Position numbers and translations under genes: made by a program
Origin: Candidatus Muproteobacteria bacterium
Lineage (GTDB): Bacteria; Pseudomonadota; Gammaproteobacteria; Acidiferrobacterales; Sulfurifustaceae
Length of the DNA stretch: 52,769 nt
NCBI GenBank assembly: GCA_027449605.1
Contig: DAIDLH010000098.1
Coordinates: 1-52,769 of the forward strand
Reading direction: 5' to 3'
Notes under the pieces: generated by a model
Told to the model about the DNA's origin: nothing
The model's input: only the letters and a program-made list of their open reading frames with translations
Database searches by the model: none
Part shown: positions 34,840-47,029 of the stretch, piece by piece
How positions within the stretch are numbered: position 1 is the first letter of the stretch
How the letters are laid out: the number at the start of each line of letters is the position of its first letter

Positions 34840-36202
34840 CGCTGAGCAGCTGAATCGCAAGTTTCTTGCCTTTCTCCACGGCCGGCTGATCGAGCGGGTT
34901 GATGCCGTAGAGCAGGCCGGCGTAGACCGTGACGCGCTGGTAAAGATCGATCAGCTGGCCGATGACATGCTCATCGAGCGCGGGCAGGCGCAGCGTCATG
35001 TTGGGATGGCCGGTTTCGGTAATCACCTGGCGTGTCGCCTGGAATTCGGCCTCGAGCACCTGGCTCATCTTTTTTCCCGCCAGATACGGAAATTGTTTCC
35101 GGCTTTCTTCCGGCAGCGGGATCGAAAAATCCCGTTCCCACGAATCCAGCGTAAGGAAAGTGAAGATCTTGTCGAGGCGCGATTCGAGATACATCTGCAA
35201 CTGGCTGTGCTGGTCCACCGCGCCCATGGCGCGCACCGGCAGCGTGCCGGCGGGCGGTCGGCCCGGCCGGGCCTCCATCCGCTTGCCCAGCGACTCGGCC
35301 CACAGCTGCCGGTACCAGTCCCCCATCAGTTCCAGCGGATCGGCGTAGGGCATCATGATCGACACGCGTTTGTTCTTGTGCACGTCGAGCAGATAGAACA
35401 ACGCGGCGATTTCCAGCGCCGGGTTGGCGTGGATATCCTCCGTGACGCAGCGCGCAGCGCTGTCCGCGGCGCCGGCGAGCAGGGTACGGACATCCACGCC
35501 GGCGGCGGCCAGCGGCAGCAGTCCCACGGCGGTGAGCACGGAGAAACGTCCGCCGACCATGGGCGGCACCGGCAGCGACGGAAGATTCTCGCGGCCGGCC
35601 AGTTCACGCAACCAGCCGTGCGCCGGGTCGGTGACGAGCCACTGGTGCGCGCGCGCCTTGTCCTTGCCGAGTTCTTTTTCGAGCCAGTCGCGCAGGATCA
35701 GGTACTGAATGGCGGTCTCGACGGTCCCGCCCGACTTGCTGATGCAGATGACCCCGGTTTTTTCGGCCTGTCGGTTTTGCAGGAGGGCGTGCAAACGATA
35801 GGAATCTATGTTTTCCAGAAAATGCAGCGTGGGGGCAGCTGGGTCCGGACGCACCGCCATCATGGCGTGATGCACCGCCTTGGCGCCGAGACTGGAGCCG
35901 CCGATGCCGATGACGATGACGTCTTCGAAACGGCGCAGCTGCGCCGCCATCGCCTCGATGGAAGCCAGCGAATCGGGCATGACGGCGTGCAGGTTGAGGC
36001 TGGCAAACTCCGCATCGATTCCGCCCCGTGACTTCTCTAGGACGGTCTGGTGGATGCGCCTGAGTTCCGGAGCCAGTTCGTCCAGTTCATTCGTGGTCAC
36101 GCCTTCGGCGCCGACGCCGTCGCGGTAAAGACGAGCGGTATCGATTTGCAGCAGTTTCCGCGATGAGGCGTTTGGCGCGGAGGAATGACGAGGCGGGTTC
36201 AC
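34823..36202 (-). CDS. pgi: Glucose-6-phosphate isomerase, short form
   Basis: 459 residues, about 90 fewer than the ~549-residue enzyme usual in enteric gammaproteobacteria and close to the form seen in Bacillota and several deep-branching proteobacteria. It interconverts glucose 6-phosphate and fructose 6-phosphate. VIVIGIGGSSLGAKAVHHAM is the sugar-phosphate loop, CISKSGGTVETAIQYL the SIS-domain loop, and GGRFSVLTAVGLLPLAAAGVD the PGI signature; AVDQHSQLQMYLE and the C-terminal lysine region complete the active site. All core motifs are present, so it should be active. Downstream genes overlap it. Confidence 0.95.
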   Translation of the reverse strand: MNPPRHSSAPNASSRKLLQIDTARLYRDGVGAEGVTTNELDELAPELRRIHQTVLEKSRGGIDAEFASLNLHAVMPDSLASIEAMAAQLRRFEDVIVIGIGGSSLGAKAVHHAMMAVRPDPAAPTLHFLENIDSYRLHALLQNRQAEKTGVICISKSGGTVETAIQYLILRDWLEKELGKDKARAHQWLVTDPAHGWLRELAGRENLPSLPVPPMVGGRFSVLTAVGLLPLAAAGVDVRTLLAGAADSAARCVTEDIHANPALEIAALFYLLDVHKNKRVSIMMPYADPLELMGDWYRQLWAESLGKRMEARPGRPPAGTLPVRAMGAVDQHSQLQMYLESRLDKIFTFLTLDSWERDFSIPLPEESRKQFPYLAGKKMSQVLEAEFQATRQVITETGHPNMTLRLPALDEHVIGQLIDLYQRVTVYAGLLYGINPLDQPAVEKGKKLAIQLLSGDRPA

Positions 36203-36250
36203 AGCAGATATTCCAGATTTATGTCGAAATTGCCGGACAGGAAAATGTTA

Positions 36251-37111
36251 TCACTGTTTGCCTTCCCGGAACTTGGCCGCTTCGAGCGTGTTCAACAATA
36301 ACGTGGCGACGGTCATGGGGCCGACGCCGCCGGGGACCGGCGTGATCCAGCCGGCGCGCCGCCGGGCGGCGTCGAATTCCACGTCGCCGGTCAGCTTGCC
36401 GTCCGGCAGCCGGTTGATGCCGACGTCGATCACGATGGCGCCGGGCTTGATCCATTCGCCCTTGACCATGCCGGGCTTTCCCACTGCGACCACGAGCACG
36501 TCGGCGCGCGCGACATGCGCCGGCAGGTTCTGCGTGAACCGGTGACAGATGGTGACGGTGCAGCCGCCGAGCAGCAGCTCGAGCGACATCGGCCGTCCCA
36601 CGATATTGGATGCGCCGACCACCACCGCCTCCTTGCCTTCCAGCGACTCGCCGGTGGCCGCGAGCAGGCGCATGATGCCGTAGGGCGTGCACGGGCGCAG
36701 CCGCGGAATGCGTTGCGCCAGCCGCCCGATGTTATACGGATGAAATCCGTCCACGTCCTTGGCGGGACTGATGCGTTCGATGACCGTGGTCTGGTCGATC
36801 TGCTTCGGCAGCGGCAGCTGCACCAGAATGCCGTCCACCTCGGGGTGGTCGTTCATCTGGTCGATCAGGGACAGGAGCTTGTCCTGGGCGGTCTCGACCG
36901 GCAGGTCGTAGTCGAAGGAGCAGAAACCGGCCTCGCCGCAGGCCTCGCGCTTGTTGCGCACGTAAACCTCGGAGGCAGGGTCATGGCCGACCTTGAGCAC
37001 CGCGAGGCCCGGCGGACGCCGGCCGTCGCGCAGACGCCGGCTCACCCGCTGTTTGATTTCGGCGCGCAGGTCTTGTGCGATTTTTTTTCCGTCGAGGAGG
37101 CGTGCGCTCAT
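36251..37111 (-). CDS. folD: Methylenetetrahydrofolate dehydrogenase/cyclohydrolase
   Basis: 286 residues, standard length. It interconverts 5,10-methylene-, methenyl- and 10-formyl-tetrahydrofolate with NADP+. [22 protein letters not shown] contains the catalytic Tyr/Lys region; [42 protein letters not shown] (nucleotide-binding) and [21 protein letters not shown] are family signatures. It starts the minus-strand run folD-pgi-mtfA-rhomboid and is divergent from the tRNA cluster. Confidence 0.97.
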   Translation of the reverse strand: MSARLLDGKKIAQDLRAEIKQRVSRRLRDGRRPPGLAVLKVGHDPASEVYVRNKREACGEAGFCSFDYDLPVETAQDKLLSLIDQMNDHPEVDGILVQLPLPKQIDQTTVIERISPAKDVDGFHPYNIGRLAQRIPRLRPCTPYGIMRLLAATGESLEGKEAVVVGASNIVGRPMSLELLLGGCTVTICHRFTQNLPAHVARADVLVVAVGKPGMVKGEWIKPGAIVIDVGINRLPDGKLTGDVEFDAARRRAGWITPVPGGVGPMTVATLLLNTLEAAKFREGKQ

Positions 37112-37417
37112 CTTTGATTATTGAGGCGGCATGATTCAACTTGAAAATTTCCGTGGAAATATTTTTTCCTATCGCTATTTAAGGCCATCATGCCGGGTCA
37201 ATATCGGGTCCGGCGCGCCCAATGCGCGGACGAATCATCGCACGCGCCGCGGCAACGCGCCAAGCGCGGACCCGCATAAATGGCTTATAATCGTGCTTGA
37301 GCCAGATTGACGGTCCCGGGGGTGGTGCGTATAGTTCCGCCCTCGCGCCGCCCGGGCCGGTCGCACAGGGTCCCGGAGGTGGATGCGGTGACGCGGCGCC
37401 TGGCGTGATGTACCGAT
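37112..37417. other. Divergent spacer between folD and the tRNA cluster
   Basis: About 306 bases with no gene. The folD-proximal 80 bases are AT-rich. The remainder is very GC-rich and carries the tRNA promoter (37307-37335). An isolated TATAAT (37285-37290) has no convincing -35. Confidence 0.6.
37307..37335 (+). promoter_or_regulatory. Sigma-70 promoter of the tRNA cluster
   Basis: TTGACG (37307-37312), exactly 17 bases, TATAGT (37330-37335), then a GC-rich discriminator (TCCGCCC), the hallmark of stable-RNA promoters under stringent control. The leader to tRNA-Pro is about 75 bases. Confidence 0.75.
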
Positions 37418-37494
<77 letters not shown>

Positions 37495-37548
37495 TTTTGC
37501 CAATTGCGCGACGGGAGCGCTTGGGATGTAATGACGGGCGTTTCGCCG

Positions 37549-37625
37549 GCGCCCGTAGCTCAGTTGGATAGAGCACCAGCCTTCTAAGCTGGTGGTCGCA
37601 GGTTCGACTCCTGCCGGGCGCGCCA
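37549..37625 (+). tRNA. tRNA-Arg (TCT)
   Basis: Acceptor GCGCCCG/CGGGCGC, anticodon loop CTTCTAA, T arm GGTTCGACTCC, encoded CCA. Confidence 0.95.
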
Positions 37626-37693
37626 ATTTTTCAGAGTAGAGCAGTCAAAGTCATCGCAGGTTATAATATCCGGCGACGTGATCATCCGTTTAT

Positions 37694-37771
37694 GGTGAGC
37701 GTAGCTCAGCTGGTCAGAGTCCCGGATTGTGATTCCGGTTGTCGTGGGTTCGAATCCCATCGCTCACCCCA
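37694..37771 (+). tRNA. tRNA-His (GTG)
   Basis: Acceptor GTGAGCG/CGCTCAC with the extra 5' G (37694) facing the discriminator C, anticodon loop TTGTGAT, T arm GGTTCGAATCC, encoded CCA. Confidence 0.95.
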
Positions 37772-37782
37772 GTTTTTGACCC

Positions 37783-37858
<76 letters not shown>

Positions 37859-37989
37859 TTTCCCCGGCTTGATATGGCTGAAGGCGCCTCGCTTCGCCGT
37901 ATAACCTTCCAGCCGCTTTCCGTCTTCCGCACGCGGCCCATCCGGCATGAATCGCGCCGGATGGCGCTATACTGTGCAACGCATTTGCT

Positions 37990-38074
37990 GCGAATGTGGC
38001 GGAACTGGTAGACGCGCTGGATTTAGGTTCCAGTGGGGGAACCCGTGGGAGTTCGAGTCTCCCCATTCGCACCA
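37990..38074 (+). tRNA. tRNA-Leu (TAG)
   Basis: Acceptor GCGAATG/CATTCGC, anticodon loop TTTAGGT, long variable arm (TGGGGGAACCCGT), encoded CCA. Class II structure. Confidence 0.95.
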
Positions 38075-38096
38075 GGTTTCCCTGCGCCGCAAATTC

Positions 38097-38126
38097 TTGG
38101 CCAGCCCGAGGCAAATTCGGTATGAT
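38097..38126 (+). promoter_or_regulatory. Candidate promoter of tig
   Basis: TTGGCC (38097-38102), 18-base spacer, TATGAT (38121-38126). Moderate match, about 45 bases before the tig start; read-through from the tRNA cluster is also possible. Confidence 0.4.
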
Positions 38127-38171
38127 CTTCCCGGTTGTTTCAAGCTTTATTTATTAGAACGAGGTTTTCCA

Positions 38172-39461
38172 ATGCAAGTTTCAGTTGAAACCATCGGCAC
38201 GCTGGGGCGTCGCCTGAAGGTGGCCGTGCCGGCGGATCAGGTGGAGAAAGAATTCAATACCCGGCTTCAGCGTTTGTCGAAGCAGGTGAAGCTGCCCGGT
38301 TTTCGTCCGGGCAAGGTGCCGCTCAAGATGGTCGAAGCGCAGTACGGCGGACGGCTGATGGATGAGATCGCCGGCGACTTGATTCAGACCACGATGCATG
38401 AAGCCATCGGCAGCCAGGGTTTGCGTCCGGCCGGCGACCCGCGCGTGCAACGCAAGGCCGTGGCTCGCGGCGAACAGCTCGAGTACACCGTGGAGTTCGA
38501 GATTTACCCGGAGGTCAAGCGCTTCGATCTGGCGGGGACCCGCATCGAACGGCCGGTGGTGACGGTGAGCGAGGCGGACGTGGACCGCACGCTGGAAACC
38601 ATCCGCAAACAGCGCGCCGCCTGGAAGCCGATTGAACGTGAAGCGCGCCTGGGCGATCGCGTGACCATCGATTTCGTGGGGCGGCTGAACGGCAAGGAAT
38701 TCGAAGGCGGCAAAGCCAATGCCTTGCCGGTGGTGCTCGGAAGCGGCACGTTGATCGAGAGCATGGAGCAGGGACTGCTGGGCGTGAAAGGCGGAGAGGC
38801 GCGTAGTATCACGGCGCGGTTCCCGGCGGACTACCGGCATGCTTTGCTGGCCGGGCAGGCGGCGGATTTTGACGTCAAGGTCAATGAAGTTGCCGAAGCG
38901 GTTTTACCCGAAGTGAACGAAGCCTTCGCCCGCGAGCTGGGTGTCGCTGACGGGAACGTCGAAAAACTCCGCGCTGACGTGAAAACGAATCTCGAACGCG
39001 AGGCGGCCAGCCGCGCCCGTGCCGTGGTGCGTACGCGGGTGCTCAAGTTGCTTCTTGAGACCAATCCAATCGAAGTCCCGCAGAGCCTGCTCGAGGCCGA
39101 GATTCAGCGCCTGAAGTCGGCCGATATTTCCAGCGGCCTGACGTTGACCGATGAAGATACCTATGGAAAACGTGCGCGCAGCCGCGTGGCGCTGGGGTTG
39201 ATATTGGGTGAAATCATCCGCACCCGGGGACTTGTCCCGGATCCGTCGCGGGTTCGCGCCCGTCTCGAGGAAATGGCCGCGGATTACGAGTCGCCCCAGG
39301 AGTTTATCAAGTGGCACTATGAAAAACCGGAACGTCTGAGCGAGGTTGAGAGTCTGGTCATGGAGGAGAGGGTTGTGGAAGATCTTCTGGTTTCAGCCGA
39401 GGTGGCCGACAAATCCATGGCCTTCCAGGAATTATTGAAGGTGGATATTGTCGTTCAGTAG
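38172..39461 (+). CDS. tig: Trigger factor
   Basis: 429 residues from MQVSVETIG; the longer frame through tRNA-Leu is spurious. Ribosome-associated chaperone and peptidyl-prolyl isomerase. The ribosome-binding loop [17 protein letters not shown] is intact (~44-60), the FKBP-like domain spans ~150-240 ([20 protein letters not shown]), and the C-terminal helical cradle follows ([13 protein letters not shown]). First gene of the conserved tig-clpP-clpX-lon-hup block. Confidence 0.97.
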   Translation: MQVSVETIGTLGRRLKVAVPADQVEKEFNTRLQRLSKQVKLPGFRPGKVPLKMVEAQYGGRLMDEIAGDLIQTTMHEAIGSQGLRPAGDPRVQRKAVARGEQLEYTVEFEIYPEVKRFDLAGTRIERPVVTVSEADVDRTLETIRKQRAAWKPIEREARLGDRVTIDFVGRLNGKEFEGGKANALPVVLGSGTLIESMEQGLLGVKGGEARSITARFPADYRHALLAGQAADFDVKVNEVAEAVLPEVNEAFARELGVADGNVEKLRADVKTNLEREAASRARAVVRTRVLKLLLETNPIEVPQSLLEAEIQRLKSADISSGLTLTDEDTYGKRARSRVALGLILGEIIRTRGLVPDPSRVRARLEEMAADYESPQEFIKWHYEKPERLSEVESLVMEERVVEDLLVSAEVADKSMAFQELLKVDIVVQ

Positions 39462-39522
39462 GAATACTCTAATTATCTATAATTGTAAGCCAGCCGATCT
39501 TGGCGTAACGAAGGAACCGATA

Positions 39523-40149
39523 ATGACAGACAGTGGACAACGTGGCGCGGTAAATCCCCAGGCCCTGGGCCTGGTTCCCATGGTGATCGAGACCACCGGT
39601 CGCGGCGAGCGGGCTTACGACATTTATTCGCGCATGCTCAAGGAGCGCGTGGTATTCCTGGTCGGGCCGGTGGAAGACCACATGGCGAATCTGGTCGTGG
39701 CGCAGCTGCTGTTTCTCGAATCGGAAAACCCGGACAAGGACATACACCTTTATATCAATTCGCCGGGCGGGGCGGTCAACGCAGGTCTGGCGATTTACGA
39801 CACCATGCAGTTCATCAAGCCGGACGTGAGCACGGTGTGCATCGGACAGGCGGCCAGCATGGGCGCACTGATTCTGACCGGCGGCGCCAAGGGCAAGCGT
39901 TTCGCGCTGCCGCACGCGCGCATGATGGTGCACCAGCCCATGGGCGGTTTTCAGGGCCAGGCGACGGATATCGACATCCATGCGCGGGAAATCCTGCGCG
40001 TGCGCGAACGCCTGAATCAGATCATGGTCAACCACACCGGCCGTACCATGGATCAGATCAAGGACGACACCGACCGCGACTATTTCATGGATGGAGAGGA
40101 AGCCAGGAGTTTCGGCCTGATTGACGCGGTCATCGAAAGGCGCGCCTAA
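39523..40149 (+). CDS. clpP: ATP-dependent Clp protease proteolytic subunit
   Basis: 208 residues from the ATG at 39523 (AAGGA upstream). Tetradecameric serine protease working with ClpX/ClpA. Catalytic Ser ~112 in GQAASMGA, His ~137 in MMVHQPMGG, and Asp in the [11 protein letters not shown] region. Short propeptide before [28 protein letters not shown] at 39478-39483 could serve as an internal -10, but no good -35 accompanies it. clpX follows after 226 bases. Confidence 0.97.
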   Translation: MTDSGQRGAVNPQALGLVPMVIETTGRGERAYDIYSRMLKERVVFLVGPVEDHMANLVVAQLLFLESENPDKDIHLYINSPGGAVNAGLAIYDTMQFIKPDVSTVCIGQAASMGALILTGGAKGKRFALPHARMMVHQPMGGFQGQATDIDIHAREILRVRERLNQIMVNHTGRTMDQIKDDTDRDYFMDGEEARSFGLIDAVIERRA

Positions 40150-40375
40150 TGAGGATCGCCGAACGGACTTGCCTGGGATGGCAAGCCCTGGCTTTCAAGC
40201 GCAGCAGGACGCGAAGCGAAGAAAGCGTCGAGAAAAATAGGTGAACTTTCCGCAGGATATGCTATAGATTTAAGGTAGAATATTGGCAATGGTGTCCCAA
40301 AGCTTGCAAACGATGGCGGAAACCCGCATCCTTGCAGACATTACAAAGATCCTTAATCGATCATGAGGTTTAAGG

Positions 40376-41677
40376 ATGGCTGACAACAACCACACAGGCA
40401 GGGGCGACGGAAAGGGCGAAAAGCTCCTGTACTGTTCTTTCTGCGGCAAAAGCCAGCACGAGGTGCGCAAGCTGATTGCCGGTCCGTCCGTGTTCGTCTG
40501 CGACGAATGCGTCGAGTTGTGCAACGACATCATCCGCGAGGAAGTCCAGGAAGAGAAAAACGCCGCCAGCGCCAAGAAAAAATTCCCGACCCCGCGCGAG
40601 ATTCACCAGATACTCGACGAGTATGTGATCGGCCAGTCCGACGCCAAGAAGGTGTTGTCGGTCGCGGTTTACAACCATTACAAGCGCATCGAGCACGAAG
40701 GCAAGATCGGCGAGGTCGAGCTTTCCAAGAGCAATATCCTGCTGATCGGCCCGACCGGCTCCGGCAAGACGCTGCTGGCCGAGACGCTGGCGCGACTGCT
40801 CAACGTGCCGTTCACGATCGCCGACGCGACCACGCTGACCGAAGCGGGTTACGTCGGCGAGGACGTCGAGAACATCATCCAGAAGCTCCTTCAGAAGTGC
40901 GACTACGACGTCGAGAAGGCGCAGAAGGGCATCGTCTACATCGACGAGATCGACAAGATCTCGCGCAAGTCCGAAAACCCCTCGATCACCCGCGACGTGT
41001 CGGGCGAGGGCGTGCAGCAGGCGCTGCTCAAGCTCATCGAGGGCACCATCGCCTCGGTGCCGCCCCAAGGCGGCCGCAAGCATCCGCAGCAGGAATTCCT
41101 GCAGGTGGACACGCGCAACATCCTGTTCATCTGCGGTGGCGCGTTCTCCGGGCTCGAGAAGGTGATTCAGGGCCGCAGCGAAAGGGCCGGCATCGGCTTC
41201 CATGCGGAAATCCGCAGCAAGGCCAACGCCAGGAAAACGGGCGAGGTGTTGCGCATGGTCGAACCGGAAGACCTGATCAAATACGGACTGATTCCGGAAT
41301 TCGTCGGCCGCCTGCCGGTCGTGGCGATCCTCGACGAGCTCGACGAGCGGGCGCTGATCCAGATTCTGACGGAACCCAAGAACGCCTTGGCCAAGCAGTA
41401 CCAGAAGCTGCTCAAGCTGGAAGGGGTGGAGCTTGAAATTCGCGAGGACGCGCTGCTGGCGGTCGCCAAGCGTGCCATGGAGCGCAAGACCGGCGCACGC
41501 GGCCTGCGGTCCATTCTCGAGCGCGCCCTGCTCGACGTGATGTTCGACCTGCCATCCGCGGAAAACGTGAAGAAGGTCGTCATCGAATCGGGCGTGATTA
41601 CCGATGGCACCAAGCCGATAGTGATTTACGCCGAGAACGACGAGCAGGACAAGCGACGGGCTTCAGTCAGCCAGTAA
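40376..41677 (+). CDS. clpX: ATP-dependent Clp protease ATPase subunit
   Basis: 433 residues. N-terminal zinc-binding domain with paired Cys ([14 protein letters not shown]); Walker A GPTGSGKT at ~124; Walker [12 protein letters not shown]; the IGF-loop region recognised by ClpP (GIGFHAEI here); sensor-2 [10 protein letters not shown]. It unfolds substrates and feeds them to ClpP. GAGG sits 7 bases before the ATG. Followed by a strong terminator. Confidence 0.97.
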   Translation: MADNNHTGRGDGKGEKLLYCSFCGKSQHEVRKLIAGPSVFVCDECVELCNDIIREEVQEEKNAASAKKKFPTPREIHQILDEYVIGQSDAKKVLSVAVYNHYKRIEHEGKIGEVELSKSNILLIGPTGSGKTLLAETLARLLNVPFTIADATTLTEAGYVGEDVENIIQKLLQKCDYDVEKAQKGIVYIDEIDKISRKSENPSITRDVSGEGVQQALLKLIEGTIASVPPQGGRKHPQQEFLQVDTRNILFICGGAFSGLEKVIQGRSERAGIGFHAEIRSKANARKTGEVLRMVEPEDLIKYGLIPEFVGRLPVVAILDELDERALIQILTEPKNALAKQYQKLLKLEGVELEIREDALLAVAKRAMERKTGARGLRSILERALLDVMFDLPSAENVKKVVIESGVITDGTKPIVIYAENDEQDKRRASVSQ

Positions 41678-41702
41678 ATGATCCGCTGGCAGCCGAATCA
41701 GG

Positions 41703-41732
41703 AACCCCGCCGCGAGCGGGGTTTCTTTTTTT
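41703..41732 (+). terminator. Rho-independent terminator after clpX
   Basis: AACCCCGC, CGCGA, GCGGGGTT, then TCTTTTTTT. Confidence 0.9.
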
Positions 41733-41822
41733 CAGAGCCAGTGCAGTTTATACGGCCATGTGCACCTTTCGTCGTCGCTTCGGTCAAATCGGGGGTCGCC
41801 GGAAAAAATCTTTTTCAGATGA

Positions 41823-41850
41823 TTGAAATCGGGTCATTTAGGCCCCAAAC
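41823..41850 (+). promoter_or_regulatory. Heat-shock (sigma-32-like) promoter of lon
   Basis: TTGAAA (41823-41828), 14-base spacer, CCCCAAAC (41843-41850), a close match to CTTGAAA-N11-16-CCCCATNT. It lies about 50 bases before the lon start, and lon is a classical heat-shock gene. Confidence 0.6.
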
Positions 41851-41897
41851 TTGAATCAACCCATCCACATTCACTGACACAGGAATTTCAGGCGGAA

Positions 41898-44330
<2,433 letters not shown>

Positions 44331-44429
44331 TCGGAACGACGTTGCTTGCCCTCGTTCGAGGGCGGTGTTCCTTTTGTCCCCCTGCGCGCCACGCTCCGCT
44401 TCCGGCGGCGCGTGGCGCATTGTTTTTTC

Positions 44430-44458
44430 TTGACAAGAATTTCCCGCCTCTGTATATA
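44430..44458 (+). promoter_or_regulatory. Strong sigma-70 promoter of the HU gene
   Basis: Consensus TTGACA (44430-44435), 17-base spacer, TATATA (44453-44458). Leader about 95-100 bases. Confidence 0.85.
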
Positions 44459-44562
44459 ACCTGCGTCGCGTCTGTGTTTTTTCACGACGCGTCGTTTCTG
44501 TTCCGGCAGCAATGTTGTTCGGGAATCCTGTTCACCACTTCTTCCAGCATGAGGACGCCAAC

Positions 44563-44835
44563 GTGAATAAAACCGATCTGATAGACAAAGTTGCTGTAAC
44601 CACCGAAATGAACAAAGCCTCCGCCACGCGCGCCGTGGAAGCCGTGCTCGAGATCATCGCGGGCACCCTGCGCGAGGGTAATACCGTCACGCTCTCGGGT
44701 TTCGGTACCTTCTCGGTCAGTAACCGGTCGGCGCGCACCGGACGCAACCCGCGCACCGGCGAGCTGATCACGATCCCGGCCTCCAAGGCGCCCAAATTCA
44801 AGTCTGGCAAAGGCCTGAAGGATGCCTTAAACTAG
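44563..44835 (+). CDS. hupB: DNA-binding protein HU
   Basis: 90 residues with a GTG start (GAGG 7 bases upstream); the in-frame ATG at 44512 would add an atypical leader. VNKTDLIDKVAVTTEMNKASATRAVEAVLEII is the helical dimer base, GFGTFSVSNRSARTGRNPRTGE the signature with the DNA-intercalating Pro, and KFKSGKGLKDALN the end. Nucleoid architectural protein; its place after lon is the usual hupB position. Confidence 0.95.
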   Translation: MNKTDLIDKVAVTTEMNKASATRAVEAVLEIIAGTLREGNTVTLSGFGTFSVSNRSARTGRNPRTGELITIPASKAPKFKSGKGLKDALN

Positions 44836-44868
44836 CCGGCCTTTTGGGGGAGGGTCTCTTTCGCCTCC

Positions 44869-44944
44869 GGGTGCTTAGCTCAGTTGGTAGAGCGTCGCCC
44901 TTACAAGGCGAATGTCGGGGGTTCGAGCCCCTCAGCACCCACCA
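44869..44944 (+). tRNA. tRNA-Val (TAC)
   Basis: Acceptor GGGTGCT/AGCACCC, anticodon loop CTTACAA, T arm GGTTCGAGCCC, encoded CCA. Confidence 0.95.
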
Positions 44945-44951
44945 AAGACCG

Positions 44952-45028
44952 GGAGCGGTAGTTCAGTCGGTTAGAATACCGGCCTGTCACGCCGGGGGTC
45001 GCGGGTTCGAGTCCCGTCCGCTCCGCCA
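44952..45028 (+). tRNA. tRNA-Asp (GTC)
   Basis: Acceptor GGAGCGG/CCGCTCC, anticodon loop CTGTCAC, T arm GGTTCGAGTCC, encoded CCA. Seven bases after tRNA-Val, certainly cotranscribed. Confidence 0.95.
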
Positions 45029-45040
45029 CTAAAACGCGCA

Positions 45041-45073
45041 GGGCGAGGAGTAATCCTCGCCCTTTGTTTTTTT
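45041..45073 (+). terminator. Rho-independent terminator after the tRNA pair
   Basis: GGGCGAGGA, GTAA, TCCTCGCCC, then TTTGTTTTTTT. Confidence 0.92.
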
Positions 45074-45133
45074 GATTCGGAACGAATTCAGGGAATTGAT
45101 GTGCCCGCCAACCCTCTGTAGAGTAGCCGCCCA

Positions 45134-47023
45134 ATGCTTTCCACGATTCGCGACAAAACCCAGGGCATCTTCGCCACCTTCATTCTGATCCTCGTCGTCG
45201 TTCCGTTCGCGCTGTGGGGGATCAATTCCTATTTCGACAGCGGTTCCAAGATCAACGTCGCCAGGGCCGGTGACATCGACATCAGCCAGATAAAATACCG
45301 GCGCGAGATGGACCGGCTGCGCGGGCGCGTGGAACCGGCGGTGCTCGACAATCCCCAGTTCAAGCAGCGGGTGCTCGACAGTCTGATCGACGAGGCCTTG
45401 CTCGCGCATGACGCCGAGAAGCAGGGTTATCGCATCAGCGACGCGCGGTTGGCGCAGACCATCCGCACGCTGCCGTATTTCCAGCGCGAAGGAAAATTCG
45501 ATTCCACGCTGTACGAAGCCACGTTGCGTCGCGAGGGCATGAATCCGCGTGACTTCGAGGCCCGGGTCCGCGAACAGGGTCTCATGGTCCAGGTTCAGGC
45601 CGGACTGACCGAGAGCATCTTGGTAACGTCGAGCGACGCGGCGGAACTGGCGCGGTTGCTGTCGCAGCAGCGTGAAACCGCTTATGTCGTATTGAGCCCG
45701 GAGACGTTCATGCCCAAAACGTCCGTCACCGGGCCGGAGATCGAACAATATTATTCATCGCATACCGAGCTTTTCCAGATACCCGAACAGGTCCGGGTCG
45801 AGTATCTGCGCTTCTCCGCCGCGGATCTGAACACGGGCGGCCAGCCGACCGAGGAAGAGCTTAAAAAGGCCTATTCCGACGAAGCGGCGCGTTATGTCGT
45901 GCCCGAAAAGCGCCGCGCCAGTCACATCCTGATTGCGCTTTCGGCCCGGGCGACGGACGACCAGACCAGGCAGGCGCTGGCAAAAATCGAGGAAGTCGCC
46001 AAACAGGCGCGCGCCGGAACCGACTTTGCGACGCTGGCCAGAAAATATTCCGCCGACAGCGCGACAGCCGGTCAGGGCGGCGATCTCGGTGAAGTGCGGC
46101 GCGGCGGAGCCCTGCCGAAGGAGATCGAAGCCGCCGTCTATTCACTCAAGTCGGGTGAAATCAGCCAGCCGATTCGCAGCACCTACGGCTACCATCTGGT
46201 CAAGCTGACCGGACTGGTGGCGGAGAAACGCAAGCCGTTTGCGGACGTGCGCAAGGAACTGGTCGAGCTCGTGCGCCGGCGCAAGGGCGAGGAAAAGTAT
46301 TTCGAGTTGTCGGAGAAATTCCGCAACCTGGTTTACGAGCAACCTGACAGTCTCGCGCCGGCGGCCAAGGCGCTGGGGCTCACGATACAGAAAAGCGACT
46401 GGTTCACGCGCGCCGGCGGTTCCGGTATCGCCGCCAACCCGAAGGTGGCGCAGGCCGCGTTCGAGCCGGATGTGCTGGCGCAGGTTCGCAACAGCGACGC
46501 CATCGAAATCAGCGGCGATGCCCTGGCGGCCATCCGCGTCACCGACAAGAAGCCGGCGGGACGCAAACCGCTCGCGGAGGTGCGCACCGAAATCGAGCGC
46601 GTCCTGAAGCAGGAACAGGCCAAACAGGACGCCATCAGGCTGGCGGAGGAATGGTTGCGCGAGTTGCGCGCCGGCGAGTCGCTCGAATCGCTCGCCAGAA
46701 AACGCGGATTCAAATATCAGCCGCCGAAAGACGTGTCACGCCTGGCGCCGGGAAGCGTCGACGCGCGTGTCGCCGAGGCCGTGTTCCGGATGCCGCGGCC
46801 GGAGGGCGGGAAACCGGTGTATGACATGGTGGATTTGGGCGCCCAAGGCTATGCCGTGCTGGCGCTGCGGCAAGTGCGTGACACGTCCGGCAAGCCGGAC
46901 AACGCCGCGCTGGAGAAAGCCCGCTCGCTGTTGAACACACGTCGCGGGCCGGATTACTATGCCAATTATCGTGCGGGCCTGAAACAGAAGACCAAGATCA
47001 AGATTTTCCCGGACCAGCTCTAG
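45134..47023 (+). CDS. ppiD: Periplasmic folding chaperone PpiD (SurA-type, parvulin domain)
   Basis: 629 residues. N-terminal inner-membrane anchor (~12-33, IFATFILILVVVPFALWG), SurA-N-like helical chaperone domain, one parvulin domain at ~255-360 (RRASHILIALSARATDD..DFATLARKYSADSATAGQGGDLG..GYHLVKLTG), then a C-terminal helical region. It assists outgoing envelope proteins at the Sec translocon. Conserved location downstream of hupB. Its stop is 6 bases from that of the convergent fabI. Confidence 0.93.
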   Translation: MLSTIRDKTQGIFATFILILVVVPFALWGINSYFDSGSKINVARAGDIDISQIKYRREMDRLRGRVEPAVLDNPQFKQRVLDSLIDEALLAHDAEKQGYRISDARLAQTIRTLPYFQREGKFDSTLYEATLRREGMNPRDFEARVREQGLMVQVQAGLTESILVTSSDAAELARLLSQQRETAYVVLSPETFMPKTSVTGPEIEQYYSSHTELFQIPEQVRVEYLRFSAADLNTGGQPTEEELKKAYSDEAARYVVPEKRRASHILIALSARATDDQTRQALAKIEEVAKQARAGTDFATLARKYSADSATAGQGGDLGEVRRGGALPKEIEAAVYSLKSGEISQPIRSTYGYHLVKLTGLVAEKRKPFADVRKELVELVRRRKGEEKYFELSEKFRNLVYEQPDSLAPAAKALGLTIQKSDWFTRAGGSGIAANPKVAQAAFEPDVLAQVRNSDAIEISGDALAAIRVTDKKPAGRKPLAEVRTEIERVLKQEQAKQDAIRLAEEWLRELRAGESLESLARKRGFKYQPPKDVSRLAPGSVDARVAEAVFRMPRPEGGKPVYDMVDLGAQGYAVLALRQVRDTSGKPDNAALEKARSLLNTRRGPDYYANYRAGLKQKTKIKIFPDQL

Positions 47024-47029
47024 GCCGTT

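Noticed and set aside
40150-40375. Possible heat-shock promoter between clpP and clpX
   Set aside because: TATAGA/TAGAAT-like -10 boxes occur, but no -35 of either sigma-70 or sigma-32 type at correct spacing was convincing.
44348-44363. GCCCTCG-TT-CGAGGGC hairpin after lon as terminator
   Set aside because: The loop is only two bases and the following tract is GGTGTTCCTTTTG, too weak to call.
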